Origin: Methylobacterium variabile
Lineage (GTDB): Bacteria > Pseudomonadota > Alphaproteobacteria > Rhizobiales > Beijerinckiaceae
NCBI RefSeq assembly: GCF_001043975.1
Contig: NZ_LABY01000046.1
Location: 1 to 62,964 of the forward strand
Reading direction: 5' to 3'
Length of the DNA: 62,964 nucleotides
Shown here: positions 8,448-17,084 of the stretch, in pieces
Layout: the number at the start of each line of letters is the position of its first letter
How positions within the stretch are numbered: position 1 is the first letter of the stretch
Made by a program: the position numbers and the translations under genes
Notes under the pieces: generated by a model
Told to the model about the DNA's origin: nothing
The model's input: only the letters and a program-made list of their open reading frames with translations
Database searches by the model: none

Positions 8448-9385
8448 CCGACGGCACCCTGCGTGCGGCGGCGCACCACCAGCAGGGCGGCGGCGAGCGC
8501 GATGATCAGGAGGAAGAACACCACCGCGATCGCCGAGCCGTAGCCGACGTCGTAATAGGCGAAGGCGACGCTGTAGAGGTAGATGTTGATCGTCTCCGAC
8601 GCGGTGCCGGGCCCGCCTTGGGTGATGGCGAAGATGATGTCGAAGCTCTTCACGGCGTCGATCATCCGGATCATCGCGGCGACGAACAGGAACGGGGCGA
8701 CGAGCGGCAGGGTGATGTGGCGAAACACCTGCCAGAGCGACGCCCCGTCGATCTGCGCGCTCTCGTAGGGCTCGGTCGGGAGCGCCGCGAGGCCGCCGAG
8801 CACGATCAGCATGACGAGCGGCGTCCACTGCCAGGTCTCGACCAGGACCAGGGACGGGATCACGGTGGAGGGATGGAACACCCAGAGCTGGGGCGGGATG
8901 CCGACGAGGGAGAGAAGGTAGTTCAGTACCCCGAGCTGGGGGTGGAACATCATCGTCCAGACCAGCGCGATCGCGACGGGCGTCGCCATCATCGGCAGGA
9001 TGAACACGCCCCGCAGGAAGCCGCGCAGCGGGAACCTGGCGTGGAACACGCAGGCCGCGAGCGTGCCGAGGATCAGCGGCAGCACCACCGAGAGCGCGGT
9101 GTAGACGAGCGTCTGCCACACCGCGTCGAGGAAGCGCGGATCGGTCGGCAGGCGGGAATAGTTCGACAGGCCGACGAAGGCCGGCGCCGCGCCGACCTTC
9201 CACTCGTGCAGGCTCATCCACAGGGTGAAGGCCCAGGGAAAGACGATCACCCCGACGACGACGACGAGGGCCGGCAGCACGAAGGGCCAGTAGCCCGGCG
9301 GGCGCCAGCGGGCGGCCGGCGCCTCCTCGGCGGGCGCCCGCTCGCCGGCGGAGACGCCCGGCGGCGCGAGACCGGCCCGCGCCAT
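8444..9385 (-). CDS. Carbohydrate ABC transporter permease (MalF type)
   Basis: A 313-residue inner-membrane permease. A proline-rich cytosolic N-terminus (about 30 residues) precedes the first membrane helix (YWPFVLPALVVVVGVIVF), and five more follow. The EAA loop reads YESAQIDGASLWQVFRHITLP at about residue 208. It pairs with the downstream MalG-type permease to form the channel of a CUT1 importer. The ATG at 9385 shares one base with the stop of the binding protein gene (TGATG). Far-upstream alternative starts would run through that gene and are not real. Confidence 0.9.
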   Translation of the reverse strand: MARAGLAPPGVSAGERAPAEEAPAARWRPPGYWPFVLPALVVVVGVIVFPWAFTLWMSLHEWKVGAAPAFVGLSNYSRLPTDPRFLDAVWQTLVYTALSVVLPLILGTLAACVFHARFPLRGFLRGVFILPMMATPVAIALVWTMMFHPQLGVLNYLLSLVGIPPQLWVFHPSTVIPSLVLVETWQWTPLVMLIVLGGLAALPTEPYESAQIDGASLWQVFRHITLPLVAPFLFVAAMIRMIDAVKSFDIIFAITQGGPGTASETINIYLYSVAFAYYDVGYGSAIAVVFFLLIIALAAALLVVRRRTQGAVG

Positions 9386-10737
9386 CACGCCTTCTCGCTG
9401 CGCTCGAGGATCGGCCGGTACTGCTCGGCCGCCTTCTTCAGCTCGGCCGCCGGATCGGCGCCCGACAGGGTGGCGGTGATGGCGGAGCCGACGATGTCGC
9501 GGAACTCCGCCACCGGCACCACCACCGGCAGGCCGAGCTTGCTGATCTTCGCCGAGCCGATGGCCGAGTCGAGCCACTCGCGCGGCATCTTCACACCCTG
9601 CTGCACCTCGGCGTCGTTGAGGATCGAATCGCGGAACGGCACGCCGCCGCCGGCCTGGAGCAGGCGCGCGCCCATCAGCTTCGAGACCGCCCACTGGCAG
9701 TAGAGGTAGCCCGCCTCCTTCTTGGTGCTCGCCGCCGCGACCCCGATGCCGTCGCCGTAGGTGGCGGCGGCGTGGTCCTTCGGCCCCTTCGGCACCACGG
9801 CGTAGCCGACCTTGCCGACGACGCGCGACGCGTTGGGATCCTCGAGCGGCGGCGCCCAGCCGACGCCGTCGAGCCACATCGCCGCCCGCCCCTGCGTGAA
9901 CGCCGCCATCGACTCCATCCAGTTGAAGCCGACGACGCCGGGAGGCGCGGTCTTGGTGAGCAGGCGCTGGTAGAGCTTCGTTGCCTCCACGGCCTCCGGG
10001 CCGTCGATCAGCAGGTTGCCCTTGTCGTCGAGGAAGCGACCGCCGTAGGCGAGGAAGAACGAGCCCCACAGCGCCATGTTGGCGTTGCGCAGGCCGCGGC
10101 CGACGAAGCCGTAGGTGCCGGCCTTCGGGTCGGTCAGGGTCTCGGCCGCCCGCATCATCTCGTCGAAGGTGGCGGGATACGCGACGTTCTTCTTCTGGAA
10201 CAGTTCCTTGTTCCAGTACAGGATGAAGTAGTCGACCGAGAGCGGCAGCGAGCGCATCTCGCCGTTCGGCGTCTTGGCGTATTGCAGGCCGGCAGAACTG
10301 AAATCGGCCTCCTTGAGGGAGGGCTCGGTCAGATTCGGGTCCTTCATGTAGCCGGACAGGTCGGCGAGCCAGCCGGCCTTGTCGAACTGGCGCTTCTGCA
10401 CGTGGTAGCTGAGGTGCACCACGTCGAAGCTCGGCCGGCCGGAGGTCAGCTCGATGACGATCTTCTGGCGCTGCTGCTGCTCCGGGATCACCTCGGAGGA
10501 GACCTTGATCCCGGTGAGCGCCGTGAACTCGGCGGCGCTACGGTGGAGCAGGTCGCCGCGCGGCCCCTTGATCAGGTTGACCTCGAGGGTGGTGCCCGCG
10601 TGGCGCTTCCAGTCCACGGCCGCGAGGGCCGGGCGCGAGCCCAGAAGGCTCCCGCCGGTCAGCCCGAGGCCGGCCGCGGCGGCGCCGGAGGCCAGGATGC
10701 GGCGGCGGGTCGGGCCGCCGCGGGAGAACTCGCCCAT
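9385..10737 (-). CDS. Sugar ABC transporter extracellular binding protein
   Basis: A 450-residue family 1 extracellular solute-binding protein. The start at 10737 gives a twin-arginine (Tat) signal, TRRRILASGAAAAGLGLTGG. The mature part has typical CUT1 features: VIPEQQQRQKIVIELTSG, FDVVHLSYHVQKRQFDKAGW, and PLSVDYFILYWNKELF, where the acidic/aromatic residues would line the sugar site. It should capture a sugar or polyol in the periplasm and hand it to the two downstream permeases. The exact sugar cannot be told. The Tat signal implies export in a folded state, which is common in this family in alphaproteobacteria. Confidence 0.88.
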   Translation of the reverse strand: MGEFSRGGPTRRRILASGAAAAGLGLTGGSLLGSRPALAAVDWKRHAGTTLEVNLIKGPRGDLLHRSAAEFTALTGIKVSSEVIPEQQQRQKIVIELTSGRPSFDVVHLSYHVQKRQFDKAGWLADLSGYMKDPNLTEPSLKEADFSSAGLQYAKTPNGEMRSLPLSVDYFILYWNKELFQKKNVAYPATFDEMMRAAETLTDPKAGTYGFVGRGLRNANMALWGSFFLAYGGRFLDDKGNLLIDGPEAVEATKLYQRLLTKTAPPGVVGFNWMESMAAFTQGRAAMWLDGVGWAPPLEDPNASRVVGKVGYAVVPKGPKDHAAATYGDGIGVAAASTKKEAGYLYCQWAVSKLMGARLLQAGGGVPFRDSILNDAEVQQGVKMPREWLDSAIGSAKISKLGLPVVVPVAEFRDIVGSAITATLSGADPAAELKKAAEQYRPILERSEKA

Positions 10738-10933
10738 CGTTTCCACCCCTGCGGATCCGCCCGGATCTGTCGCCCGGGCTCCTTCGATGCGGGGCCGGTT
10801 CTCCGGTCCCCGCCGCGCTGCGCCGCTGATTGGCGTCGCGGAGCGGCAGCGCTGCCGCAAGCGTAGTGCAAGTCGTGAGGCCGTGGGAAGCGGGTCGCCG
10901 CGACGACCCCGAAAAATCCGCCGGCCGGGGTGC

Positions 10934-12082
10934 TTACGCCCGCTCGAGATCCAGCCTCAGGGCGAACCGCGCCCCGGCCCCGCTCGACACCGCGAGCTCG
11001 CCGCCGAGCTGGCGGGACAGGCCGTGGATCACCCGCATCCCGAGGCTGCCGCGGGCGGCGCCGGCGTCGAACCCCTCGGGCAGGCCGACGCCGTCGTCCG
11101 AGACGCTGAGCAGCACCCTGCTCGCACCGTCCGGGACCGCCTCCACCCGCACCGGGCCGTGGCGGCCCGGATAGGCGTGCTTGACCGCGTTGGTGACGAG
11201 CTCGTTGACGAACAGCCCCAGGGGGATCGCGAGGTCGGCCGGGATCGGCATCGCGGGGGCCGTGCAGGTGATGGCGTGGCCGGGGGCGCTCTCGCGCAGC
11301 TTCTCGCACAGGCTCTCGAGGAAGCCCGCCAGCTCCACCGCCGCGAGGTCGGGCTGGCGCCAGAGCTGGTCGTGCACCTGCGCCACCGCCTCGACCCGGG
11401 AGCGGGCATCGGCCAGGGCCTCGCGCACGTGGGCGCTCTCGGTGCCGCGCGCCTGGAGCGAGAGCAGGCCCGCCACGGTGGCGAGGCTGTTCTTGACCCG
11501 GTGGCTCATCTCGCGGGTGAGCAGCTCCTGCCGGTCGAGGGCGGCCTGGAGGCGGGCCTCGGCGCGCTGGCGCTCGATGGCGCCGCCGAGCAGGTTGGCG
11601 AAGCCCTGCATGAAGGCGATGTCGGCCTCGTCGAACTGGCCCTCGCGGGTGTCGTCGACCTCGAGCACGCCGAAATCGCCCTCGCGGTTGCGGATCAGCA
11701 CGTTGAGGGCCCGGCGCACGCCGTGATCGGCCATCAGCTGCGGCGTGCGGAAGCGGCGCTCGTTCTCGAGGTGGTTCGAGATCACCGGCTGCCCGGTCTT
11801 GAGGGCGTAGCCCGCCGGCGAGGCGAGGTCGGCCCCGACGAGGGCCTGGCCGACCACGTTCGGTCCCCAGCCGACGCCGGCGATGACGAGGAGCGTGTCG
11901 TGGCCGGGCTTGTACTCCAGCGCCTTGCAGAACTGGGCCGACATCCCCTCCGCGCACAGCTCGGTCGCCCGCTGCAGCAGCCGGCCGAGGTCGTCGGCGC
12001 GCAGGGCCTCGACGCCGAACTCCGACAGGATCTTCTGCTGCTTCAGGCGGTAATCGAGGTCCGAACGGCTGAACTCCGCCAT
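10934..12082 (-). CDS. GAF-domain sensor histidine kinase, HisKA_2 type
   Basis: A 382-residue soluble kinase. A GAF sensor domain (about residues 20-170) comes first. The dimerisation/phosphoacceptor helix follows, with LLTREMSHRVKNSLATVAGL (His near residue 192). The ATPase domain has FVNELVTNAVKHAYPG (about 290) and SVSDDGVGLPEGF plus GSLGMRVIHGLSRQLGG. These boxes are those of the HisKA_2/HWE group common in Hyphomicrobiales, often tied to light, redox or general stress signalling. No membrane segment or signal peptide is visible, so it is cytosolic. The ATG at 12082 is preferred, because the upstream extension is Arg/Pro-rich and unlike kinase sequence. No cognate response regulator is adjacent. 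Confidence 0.85.
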   Translation of the reverse strand: MAEFSRSDLDYRLKQQKILSEFGVEALRADDLGRLLQRATELCAEGMSAQFCKALEYKPGHDTLLVIAGVGWGPNVVGQALVGADLASPAGYALKTGQPVISNHLENERRFRTPQLMADHGVRRALNVLIRNREGDFGVLEVDDTREGQFDEADIAFMQGFANLLGGAIERQRAEARLQAALDRQELLTREMSHRVKNSLATVAGLLSLQARGTESAHVREALADARSRVEAVAQVHDQLWRQPDLAAVELAGFLESLCEKLRESAPGHAITCTAPAMPIPADLAIPLGLFVNELVTNAVKHAYPGRHGPVRVEAVPDGASRVLLSVSDDGVGLPEGFDAGAARGSLGMRVIHGLSRQLGGELAVSSGAGARFALRLDLERA

Positions 12083-12346
12083 CGTCTGAGATCCTGTCCT
12101 TTCCCTGCGGAGGTGCGGGGTCTTCCGTGAGCCACGACCGGCCGCGTTGCCGGGGAACCAGTGCACGAGTGGGTTCACGTCTGCCGGAGCGGGTCAAGCG
12201 CGCCGGAGAGCGGAGCCAGGATGCCGCACGGTGCCGCCCCGAGGGCATCCCCCGTCAACACATCCCCCCTCCACCGAAGGCGGGTCTGTCGGCGCGCCGC
12301 GCGGGCCCCATATGGTGCGGTGCAGTGCACACAGGAGTACGGATCC

Positions 12347-12553
12347 GTGCTGCGCCTCGTCGCCCTCGGCATCATCCTGACGGCCACCGTGATGATCGGG
12401 GCCGCCATCCTCCGGCCGCCCGCGTCGCGGGCCCAGCAGGAGGGCTATTGCCGGCCGCCGCTGAAATTCGCGGCCGGCGCCTGCGTCGCCTCCTGCCCGG
12501 CGGGCTACGAGGATACCGGCCGAACCTGCGTCTTCCGCAACATGTCGCGTTGA
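12347..12553 (+). CDS. Small secreted cysteine-rich protein
   Basis: A 68-residue protein with a GTG start at 12347, chosen because AGGAG lies 9 bases upstream and a signal-anchor-like helix begins at once (VLRLVALGIILTATVMIGAAIL). The exported part is short and holds four cysteines (YCRPP, GACVASCPAGYE, RTCVFRN), arranged as in small disulphide-stabilised periplasmic proteins. I do not recognise a named family. It is divergent from the histidine kinase gene and convergent with hxlR. Longer readings from further upstream lack a ribosome site. Confidence 0.6.
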   Translation: MLRLVALGIILTATVMIGAAILRPPASRAQQEGYCRPPLKFAAGACVASCPAGYEDTGRTCVFRNMSR

Positions 12554-12557
12554 CGCG

Positions 12558-12932
12558 TCAGGCCGCCTCCGCCGCCGGCCCCGGCATGGCGTGGGTATCG
12601 CCCCAGGCCTTGAGCGCCCGGATCACGGGCTCGAGGGTGCGGCCGCGCTCCGTCAGGCGGTACTCCACCCGGGGCGGCACCTCGGCGTAGACCGTGCGGT
12701 GGACGAGGCCGTCCGCTTCCAGCTCCCGCAACTGGTTGGTCAGCATGCGCTGTGTCACGTTCGGCAGGCGGCGGCGGAGCGCATTGAAGCGCAGGGCGCC
12801 CTCCGGCGCCGGCACCTCCGCCAGCAGGTGATAGAGGATCACGCCCTTCCACTTGCCGTCGATCAGCTGGAGCGTCGCCTCGACGGCGCAGCCCGGGCTG
12901 CACGCCAGGCTGCGGTGCCGGATGCGGGCCAT
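12558..12932 (-). CDS. HxlR-family transcriptional regulator
   Basis: A 124-residue winged-helix regulator. It has the family's N-terminal cysteines ([22 protein letters not shown]), the core helix-turn-helix with [34 protein letters not shown] split across the recognition helix, and the wing [16 protein letters not shown]. The ATG at 12932 has AGGA in front. HxlR proteins often sense electrophiles or aldehydes through cysteine and control a divergent oxidoreductase. Here a quinone-reductase-like dehydrogenase gene starts 190 bases away on the other strand, a classic arrangement. The shared intergenic region probably holds its operator. Confidence 0.9.
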   Translation of the reverse strand: MARIRHRSLACSPGCAVEATLQLIDGKWKGVILYHLLAEVPAPEGALRFNALRRRLPNVTQRMLTNQLRELEADGLVHRTVYAEVPPRVEYRLTERGRTLEPVIRALKAWGDTHAMPGPAAEAA

Positions 12933-13121
12933 GACGGTATCCTTTTCGACACTATGGGCGCGAAATGTGCGTTCTTGCGCGCCGGGAGAGTAGCGGTCAT
13001 CTCGGACTTCGTCACTCCCGAGCAAGCCTGCCCGTGCAGGTCGGCTCGGCCTCTTGTTCTTGCATCACTGCCTTCGCCGAACCGGTGACCACGTCGGCGA
13101 CTGATGCAGAGGAGCCCGCAG

Positions 13122-14138
13122 ATGCGCGCCGTCGGTTACCAGACCTCCCTGCCGATTGAGGACGAGGCCTCCCTGCAGGACATCACCCTGCCCCGCCCCG
13201 AGCCCACCGGGCGCGACCTCCTGGTCGAGGTCCGGGCGGTGTCGGTGAACCCCGTCGACACCAAGGTGCGCCGCCGCGCCGCCCCCGAGGCGGGCGGCTG
13301 GAAGGTGCTGGGCTGGGACGCGGCCGGCATCGTGGTGGCGGCGGGTCCCGAGGCGACGCGCTTCCGCCCGGGCGATGCAGTGTTCTATGCCGGCGCCCTG
13401 GAGCGGCCCGGCACCAATGCCGAGTTCCACCTCGTCGACGAGCGCATCGTCGGGCACAAGCCCGCCTCGCTCTCCTTCGCCGAGGCCGCGGCCCTGCCGC
13501 TGACCGCGATCACCGCCTGGGAGACGCTGTTCGACCGCCTCGACGTGCGAAAGCCCGTGCCGGGCGCGGCCAACGCCCTCCTGATCGTCGGCGGGGCCGG
13601 CGGCGTCGGCTCGATCGCGACCCAGCTCGCCCGCCAGCTCACCGACCTCACGGTCATCACCACCGCCTCGCGGCCGGAGACGCAGGACTGGAGCCGGGAG
13701 CTCGGTGCCCACCACGTGGTCGATCACGGGCGGTCGCTGGCGGCGGAGGTGGCGGCCCTGGGCCTCGGTGCCCCGGGCCTGGTCTTCTCGACCACGCACA
13801 CCGACGCCCATCTGACGGCGATCGCCGAGTTGCTGGCGCCGCAGGGCCGGCTCGCCCTGATCGACGACCCGGCGACGCTCGACGTGTCGCTCCTCAAGCG
13901 CAAGAGCCTGTCGCTGCACTGGGAGTTCATGTTCACCCGGCCGATGTTCGGCACAGTCGACATCGCGGCGCAGGGCGCGCTGCTGGACGAGGTCGCGGGG
14001 CTCGTCGAGGCCGGGCGGCTGCGTACCACGCTCGCCGAGCATTTCGGCCCGATCACGGCCGCGAACCTCCGCCGCGCGCACGCGCTCCTCGAGAGCGGGC
14101 GTGCGAAGGGCAAGATCGTCCTGGAAGGGTTCGCCTGA
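13122..14138 (+). CDS. Zinc-free MDR quinone reductase / alcohol dehydrogenase-like
   Basis: A 338-residue medium-chain dehydrogenase/reductase. The N-terminal GroES-like domain has VSVNPVDTKVRRR and VLGWDAAGIVVAAGPE. The NADPH-binding Rossmann domain has LLIVGGAGGVGSIATQLA (about residues 155-170). The zinc-ligand cysteines of true alcohol dehydrogenases are absent, which places it with quinone oxidoreductases (YogA/zinc-binding ADH-like group in many annotations). It probably reduces quinones or enones with NADPH. The ATG at 13122 follows AGAGGAG, so it is preferred to the one 18 bases upstream. The divergent HxlR gene is its likely regulator. Confidence 0.87.
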   Translation: MRAVGYQTSLPIEDEASLQDITLPRPEPTGRDLLVEVRAVSVNPVDTKVRRRAAPEAGGWKVLGWDAAGIVVAAGPEATRFRPGDAVFYAGALERPGTNAEFHLVDERIVGHKPASLSFAEAAALPLTAITAWETLFDRLDVRKPVPGAANALLIVGGAGGVGSIATQLARQLTDLTVITTASRPETQDWSRELGAHHVVDHGRSLAAEVAALGLGAPGLVFSTTHTDAHLTAIAELLAPQGRLALIDDPATLDVSLLKRKSLSLHWEFMFTRPMFGTVDIAAQGALLDEVAGLVEAGRLRTTLAEHFGPITAANLRRAHALLESGRAKGKIVLEGFA

Positions 14139-14227
14139 GCGGGGCGCCCGTTAGAGCCTGGTCTGCTGACTCAGGCTTGAGACTCAGAGCCTGCCCGGCG
14201 TGCCCCAACAGAGCTGAAACCCGCCTC

Positions 14228-14363
14228 GTCATCCCGGGGCCGCGTAGCGGAGCCCGGGATCCAGACGCTCGGGTGGGACACACTGGAGCGGAACGCAGCC
14301 CGCCTCGTTCTTGAGCATCCGAGGTTCTGAATTCCGGGTTCCGCAACGCAGCCCCGGAATGAC
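14228..14363. repeat. Composite REP/BIME-like inverted repeat pair, copy 2
   Basis: It has the same layout as at 5690-5829: arm A GTCATCCCGGGGCCGCGTAG plus CGGAGCCCGGGATCCAG, a spacer with GAGCGGAACGCA, and a diverged inverted arm B ending CCCCGGAATGAC. It lies between the 3' ends of two convergent genes and could act as a two-way transcription or decay barrier. Confidence 0.78.
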
Positions 14364-14403
14364 TTCGCCGGTGACGAAGACTCTCGTGCGAGCCTTCACA
14401 CCC

Positions 14404-14835
14404 TCAGCGCATCACCTGCCGGTGGGTCCGGTGCACCTTGGTCCGGGCCTGCTGCCGGTGCTTGTAGATCTGCTTGGTCCGGGCGGTTCGCGCCCGCGGT
14501 GCGTAGGCCGGCTCCTCGTCGTAGCCCGGCTCGTAGGCGCGCACCGGCCGCAGCGGCCGCTGGAACGCCGGCCCCTGGACCGCGTCGTAGGGGCCGTGCC
14601 CGGTCCGGGCCCGGTAGGCCGCACCGGCGAAGTCGCCGGGTGTCGGCGGGACGCCGGGCTGGGAGAAGCTGGTCTCAGGCCGGTAGGCCGGGCCCCAGCC
14701 GATCCCGTCGTCGTCGGCCGGGTCCTTGCCCGGGAAGCCGGTGACGAAGCCGACGCTCTGGGCCGCGGCCGGTACGGCCGCCCCGAGGGTGACGAGGCCG
14801 ACCAAGAGGCTGGCCGCGATCGTGCTCGCGCGCAT
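14404..14835 (-). CDS. Hypothetical secreted basic protein
   Basis: A 143-residue protein with a clear signal peptide (MRASTIAASLLVGLVTLGAAVPAAAQ, cleavage after AAAQ-like site). The mature N-terminal half is Gly/Pro/aromatic-rich (GFPGKDPADDDGIGWGPAYRP). The C-terminal 35 residues are strongly basic with His, Arg and Lys (TKQIYKHRQQARTKVHRTHR). I do not recognise a family. The basic tail could bind polyanions such as lipopolysaccharide or nucleic acid, but that is guesswork. It sits 21 bases downstream of another small secreted-protein gene on the same strand, so the two may form an operon. Confidence 0.65.
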   Translation of the reverse strand: MRASTIAASLLVGLVTLGAAVPAAAQSVGFVTGFPGKDPADDDGIGWGPAYRPETSFSQPGVPPTPGDFAGAAYRARTGHGPYDAVQGPAFQRPLRPVRAYEPGYDEEPAYAPRARTARTKQIYKHRQQARTKVHRTHRQVMR

Positions 14836-14856
14836 GACGTTGATCCTCCGATCTGG

Positions 14857-15225
14857 TCAGTAGGCCCGGCTGCCGAGGATGTAGGTCGCCACGCGGCGCC
14901 CACCGTTGAGCGGCCCCTCGCTCACGCTGTCGCCGTAATAGCCGAACCCGGTCGGCCCGAAGCCGCCGCCGTTGGTGACGGCGGCGACCGGCACGGCGCG
15001 GATCGCCACGAGCCCTGCCCCGCCTGCCGGAAGCGGCCCGACGATGGCGCCGGGCGCGACCTCCAGCACGGTCGGGCCGCGGGCGGCGGCGCGGGCGTAG
15101 ATATCCTGCTCGGCGGCGACCGGCGGGCGCACCCGCACCGTCAGGGGCGACTGCGCGAGGGCCGGGCCCGACAGGCAGGCCAGGGCGGCGAGGGGCAGGA
15201 GGAGACGGGGGCTCACGCGGGGCAT
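14857..15225 (-). CDS. Hypothetical secreted protein
   Basis: A 122-residue protein. The N-terminus is a good signal peptide (RLLLPLAALACLSGPALA-Q). The mature chain has a VRVRPPVAAEQDIYARAAARGP segment and a Gly-rich middle (TNGGGFGPTGFGYYGDSVSEG). No catalytic motif is visible and I do not recognise a family. It is the first of two adjacent minus-strand genes for small exported proteins, with the basic secreted protein downstream. Confidence 0.62.
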   Translation of the reverse strand: MPRVSPRLLLPLAALACLSGPALAQSPLTVRVRPPVAAEQDIYARAAARGPTVLEVAPGAIVGPLPAGGAGLVAIRAVPVAAVTNGGGFGPTGFGYYGDSVSEGPLNGGRRVATYILGSRAY

Positions 15226-15341
15226 CCTCTGGTGAACGGATGCCAGTCAACGCGCGGGCGGCGGCGCCCGGTTCCGGGGCGCGGCGTGCTGTCCGGGATG
15301 CGTGAGGCGCGGGGCCGCGATGGCTCCTCCGCGCCCGTCGT

Positions 15342-15557
15342 TCAGCCCTTGGTGCGGACCACCACCTCGGTCTCCCGGCGCACCCGCTCGCAATCGGCCC
15401 AGTAGCCGTTGAGGAGCGCCGGGGTCGAGCTGCAGCGATAGGCGACGTCGGGGCTCGGGGCCGGGACGGGGTCGCGGGCGATGATCGGGTTCGGCGCGCA
15501 GGCGGCCGGCAGGGTGGCCGCGGCGGCGAGAACGACGAGCTTCAGCGAGCGACGCAT
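15342..15557 (-). CDS. Small lipoprotein
   Basis: A 71-residue protein with a lipoprotein signal peptide: MRRSLKLVVLAAAATLPAAC, with lipobox LPAAC putting the lipidated Cys at residue 20. The mature part (about 50 residues) has two further cysteines (AYRCSSTPALLNGYWADCER) that could form a disulphide. No family is recognised. It stands alone between the secreted-protein pair and the aminotransferase gene. The start gives a short basic n-region and lies beside a modest purine run. Confidence 0.6.
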   Translation of the reverse strand: MRRSLKLVVLAAAATLPAACAPNPIIARDPVPAPSPDVAYRCSSTPALLNGYWADCERVRRETEVVVRTKG

Positions 15558-15732
15558 CGGATACCCAGGGTGGAGCGTGACCGTGGCTGCACCCTGACGC
15601 CGCGCACCGCCCGGATCAACCCGAAGCGGGACCGGGGGGCGACGGGACGGCACCTTTCCGCCCCCCTGTCGCCCCCCGGCCACAAGCCGCGATCCGTCGG
15701 CCGCGCCCTCATGGTCGAGGGCGCGGACGCGA

Positions 15733-16953
15733 TCAGCCGGCCTTCTGCATCGGCACGATGTTGTGCAGGGTGCGGTCGGCGTTGTCGAAGAAGCGGCGGA
15801 TGTTCCGGGCGGCCTGCCGGATGCGCTGCTCGTTCTCGACGAGGGCAATGCGCACGTAATCGTCGCCGTGCTCGCCGAAACCGATGCCCGGCGCCACCGC
15901 CACGTCCGCCTTCTCGACCAGGAGCTTCGAGAACTCGAGGCTGCCGAGGCTGCGGAAGCGCTCCGGGATCGGCACCCAGGCGAACATCGAGGCCGACGGC
16001 ACCGGGATGTCCCAGCCGGTCTTCTGGAACGCGTCGACCATGGCATCGCGGCGGCGGCGATAGGTGGCGCGCATCTCGTGGATGCACTCCTCCGGGCCGT
16101 TCAGCGCCGCGGTGGCGGCGACCTGGATCGGCGTGAAGGCGCCGTAATCGAGGTAGGACTTCACACGGGTCAGCGCCGCGAGCAGCCGCTCGTTGCCGAC
16201 CGCGAAGCCCATGCGCCAGCCGGCCATCGAGAAGGTCTTCGACAGGGAGGTGAACTCCACCGTCACGTCGATGGCGCCCGGCACCTGCAGCACGGAGGGC
16301 GGCGGGTTGGCGTCGTCGAAGTAGACCTCGGCGTAGGCGAGGTCGGACAGCAGGATCAGCTCGTGCTTCTTCGCGAAGGCGACGAGATCGCGGTAGAAGT
16401 CGAGGGAGGCGACATAAGCCGTCGGGTTCGACGGATAGCAGACCACCAGCGCCACGGGCTTGGGGATCGAGTGCTGCATCGCCCGCTCGGCCGCCGGGAA
16501 GAAGGCCGGGGTCGGCTCGGCCGGGACCGAGCGGATGACGCCGCCGGCCATCAGGAAGCCGAAGGCGTGGATCGGGTAGCTCGGATTCGGCACCAGCACC
16601 ACGTCGCCCGGCGCCGTGATGGCCTGCGCCATGTTGGCGAAGCCCTCCTTCGAGCCGAGGGTCGCCACCACCTGGGTGTCGGGGTTGAGGGAGACGCCGA
16701 AGCGGCGCTTGTAGTAGTTCGCCTGGGCGCGGCGCAGGCCGGCGATCCCCTTCGAGGCCGAGTAGCGGTCGGTGCGCGGCTTGCCGGCGGTCTCGACCAG
16801 CTTCTCGATCACGTGGCGGGGCGCCTCGAGGTCGGGATTGCCCATCCCGAGGTCGATGATGTCGGCGCCGTTGGCGCGGGCGGCGGCCTTGATCCGGTTG
16901 ACCTGCTCGAAGACGTAGGGGGGCAGTCGCTTGATGCGGTGAAAATCGGTCAT
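15733..16953 (-). CDS. alaC: PLP-dependent aminotransferase, AlaC (alanine transaminase) type
   Basis: A 406-residue fold-type I aminotransferase. It has DIIDLGMGNPDLEAP near the N-terminus, YSASKGIAGLRRA, VPNPSYPIHAFGFLMAGG, and the PLP-lysine motif FTSLSKTFSMAGWRMGFAVG (Lys near residue 240). The C-terminal VRIALVENEQRIRQAARNI is typical of the AlaC/LL-diaminopimelate-aminotransferase-like group, which in proteobacteria mostly makes alanine from pyruvate and glutamate. The symbol is by similarity of motifs and length; a broader specificity cannot be excluded. It is a single gene on the minus strand, divergent or neighbouring to unrelated genes. Confidence 0.83.
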   Translation of the reverse strand: MTDFHRIKRLPPYVFEQVNRIKAAARANGADIIDLGMGNPDLEAPRHVIEKLVETAGKPRTDRYSASKGIAGLRRAQANYYKRRFGVSLNPDTQVVATLGSKEGFANMAQAITAPGDVVLVPNPSYPIHAFGFLMAGGVIRSVPAEPTPAFFPAAERAMQHSIPKPVALVVCYPSNPTAYVASLDFYRDLVAFAKKHELILLSDLAYAEVYFDDANPPPSVLQVPGAIDVTVEFTSLSKTFSMAGWRMGFAVGNERLLAALTRVKSYLDYGAFTPIQVAATAALNGPEECIHEMRATYRRRRDAMVDAFQKTGWDIPVPSASMFAWVPIPERFRSLGSLEFSKLLVEKADVAVAPGIGFGEHGDDYVRIALVENEQRIRQAARNIRRFFDNADRTLHNIVPMQKAG

Positions 16954-17084
16954 GGCCGGGTCCTGATCGGCGCCGCCGCTGCGACGCGCGTGTCACATAC
17001 GCTGTCTAGAGGGGTTTGCGGTCGAGAGGAAGATTCGAGGGTGCCACACAGCCGGGGGACTTGCGTCGCTCACGCGGACTTGCG

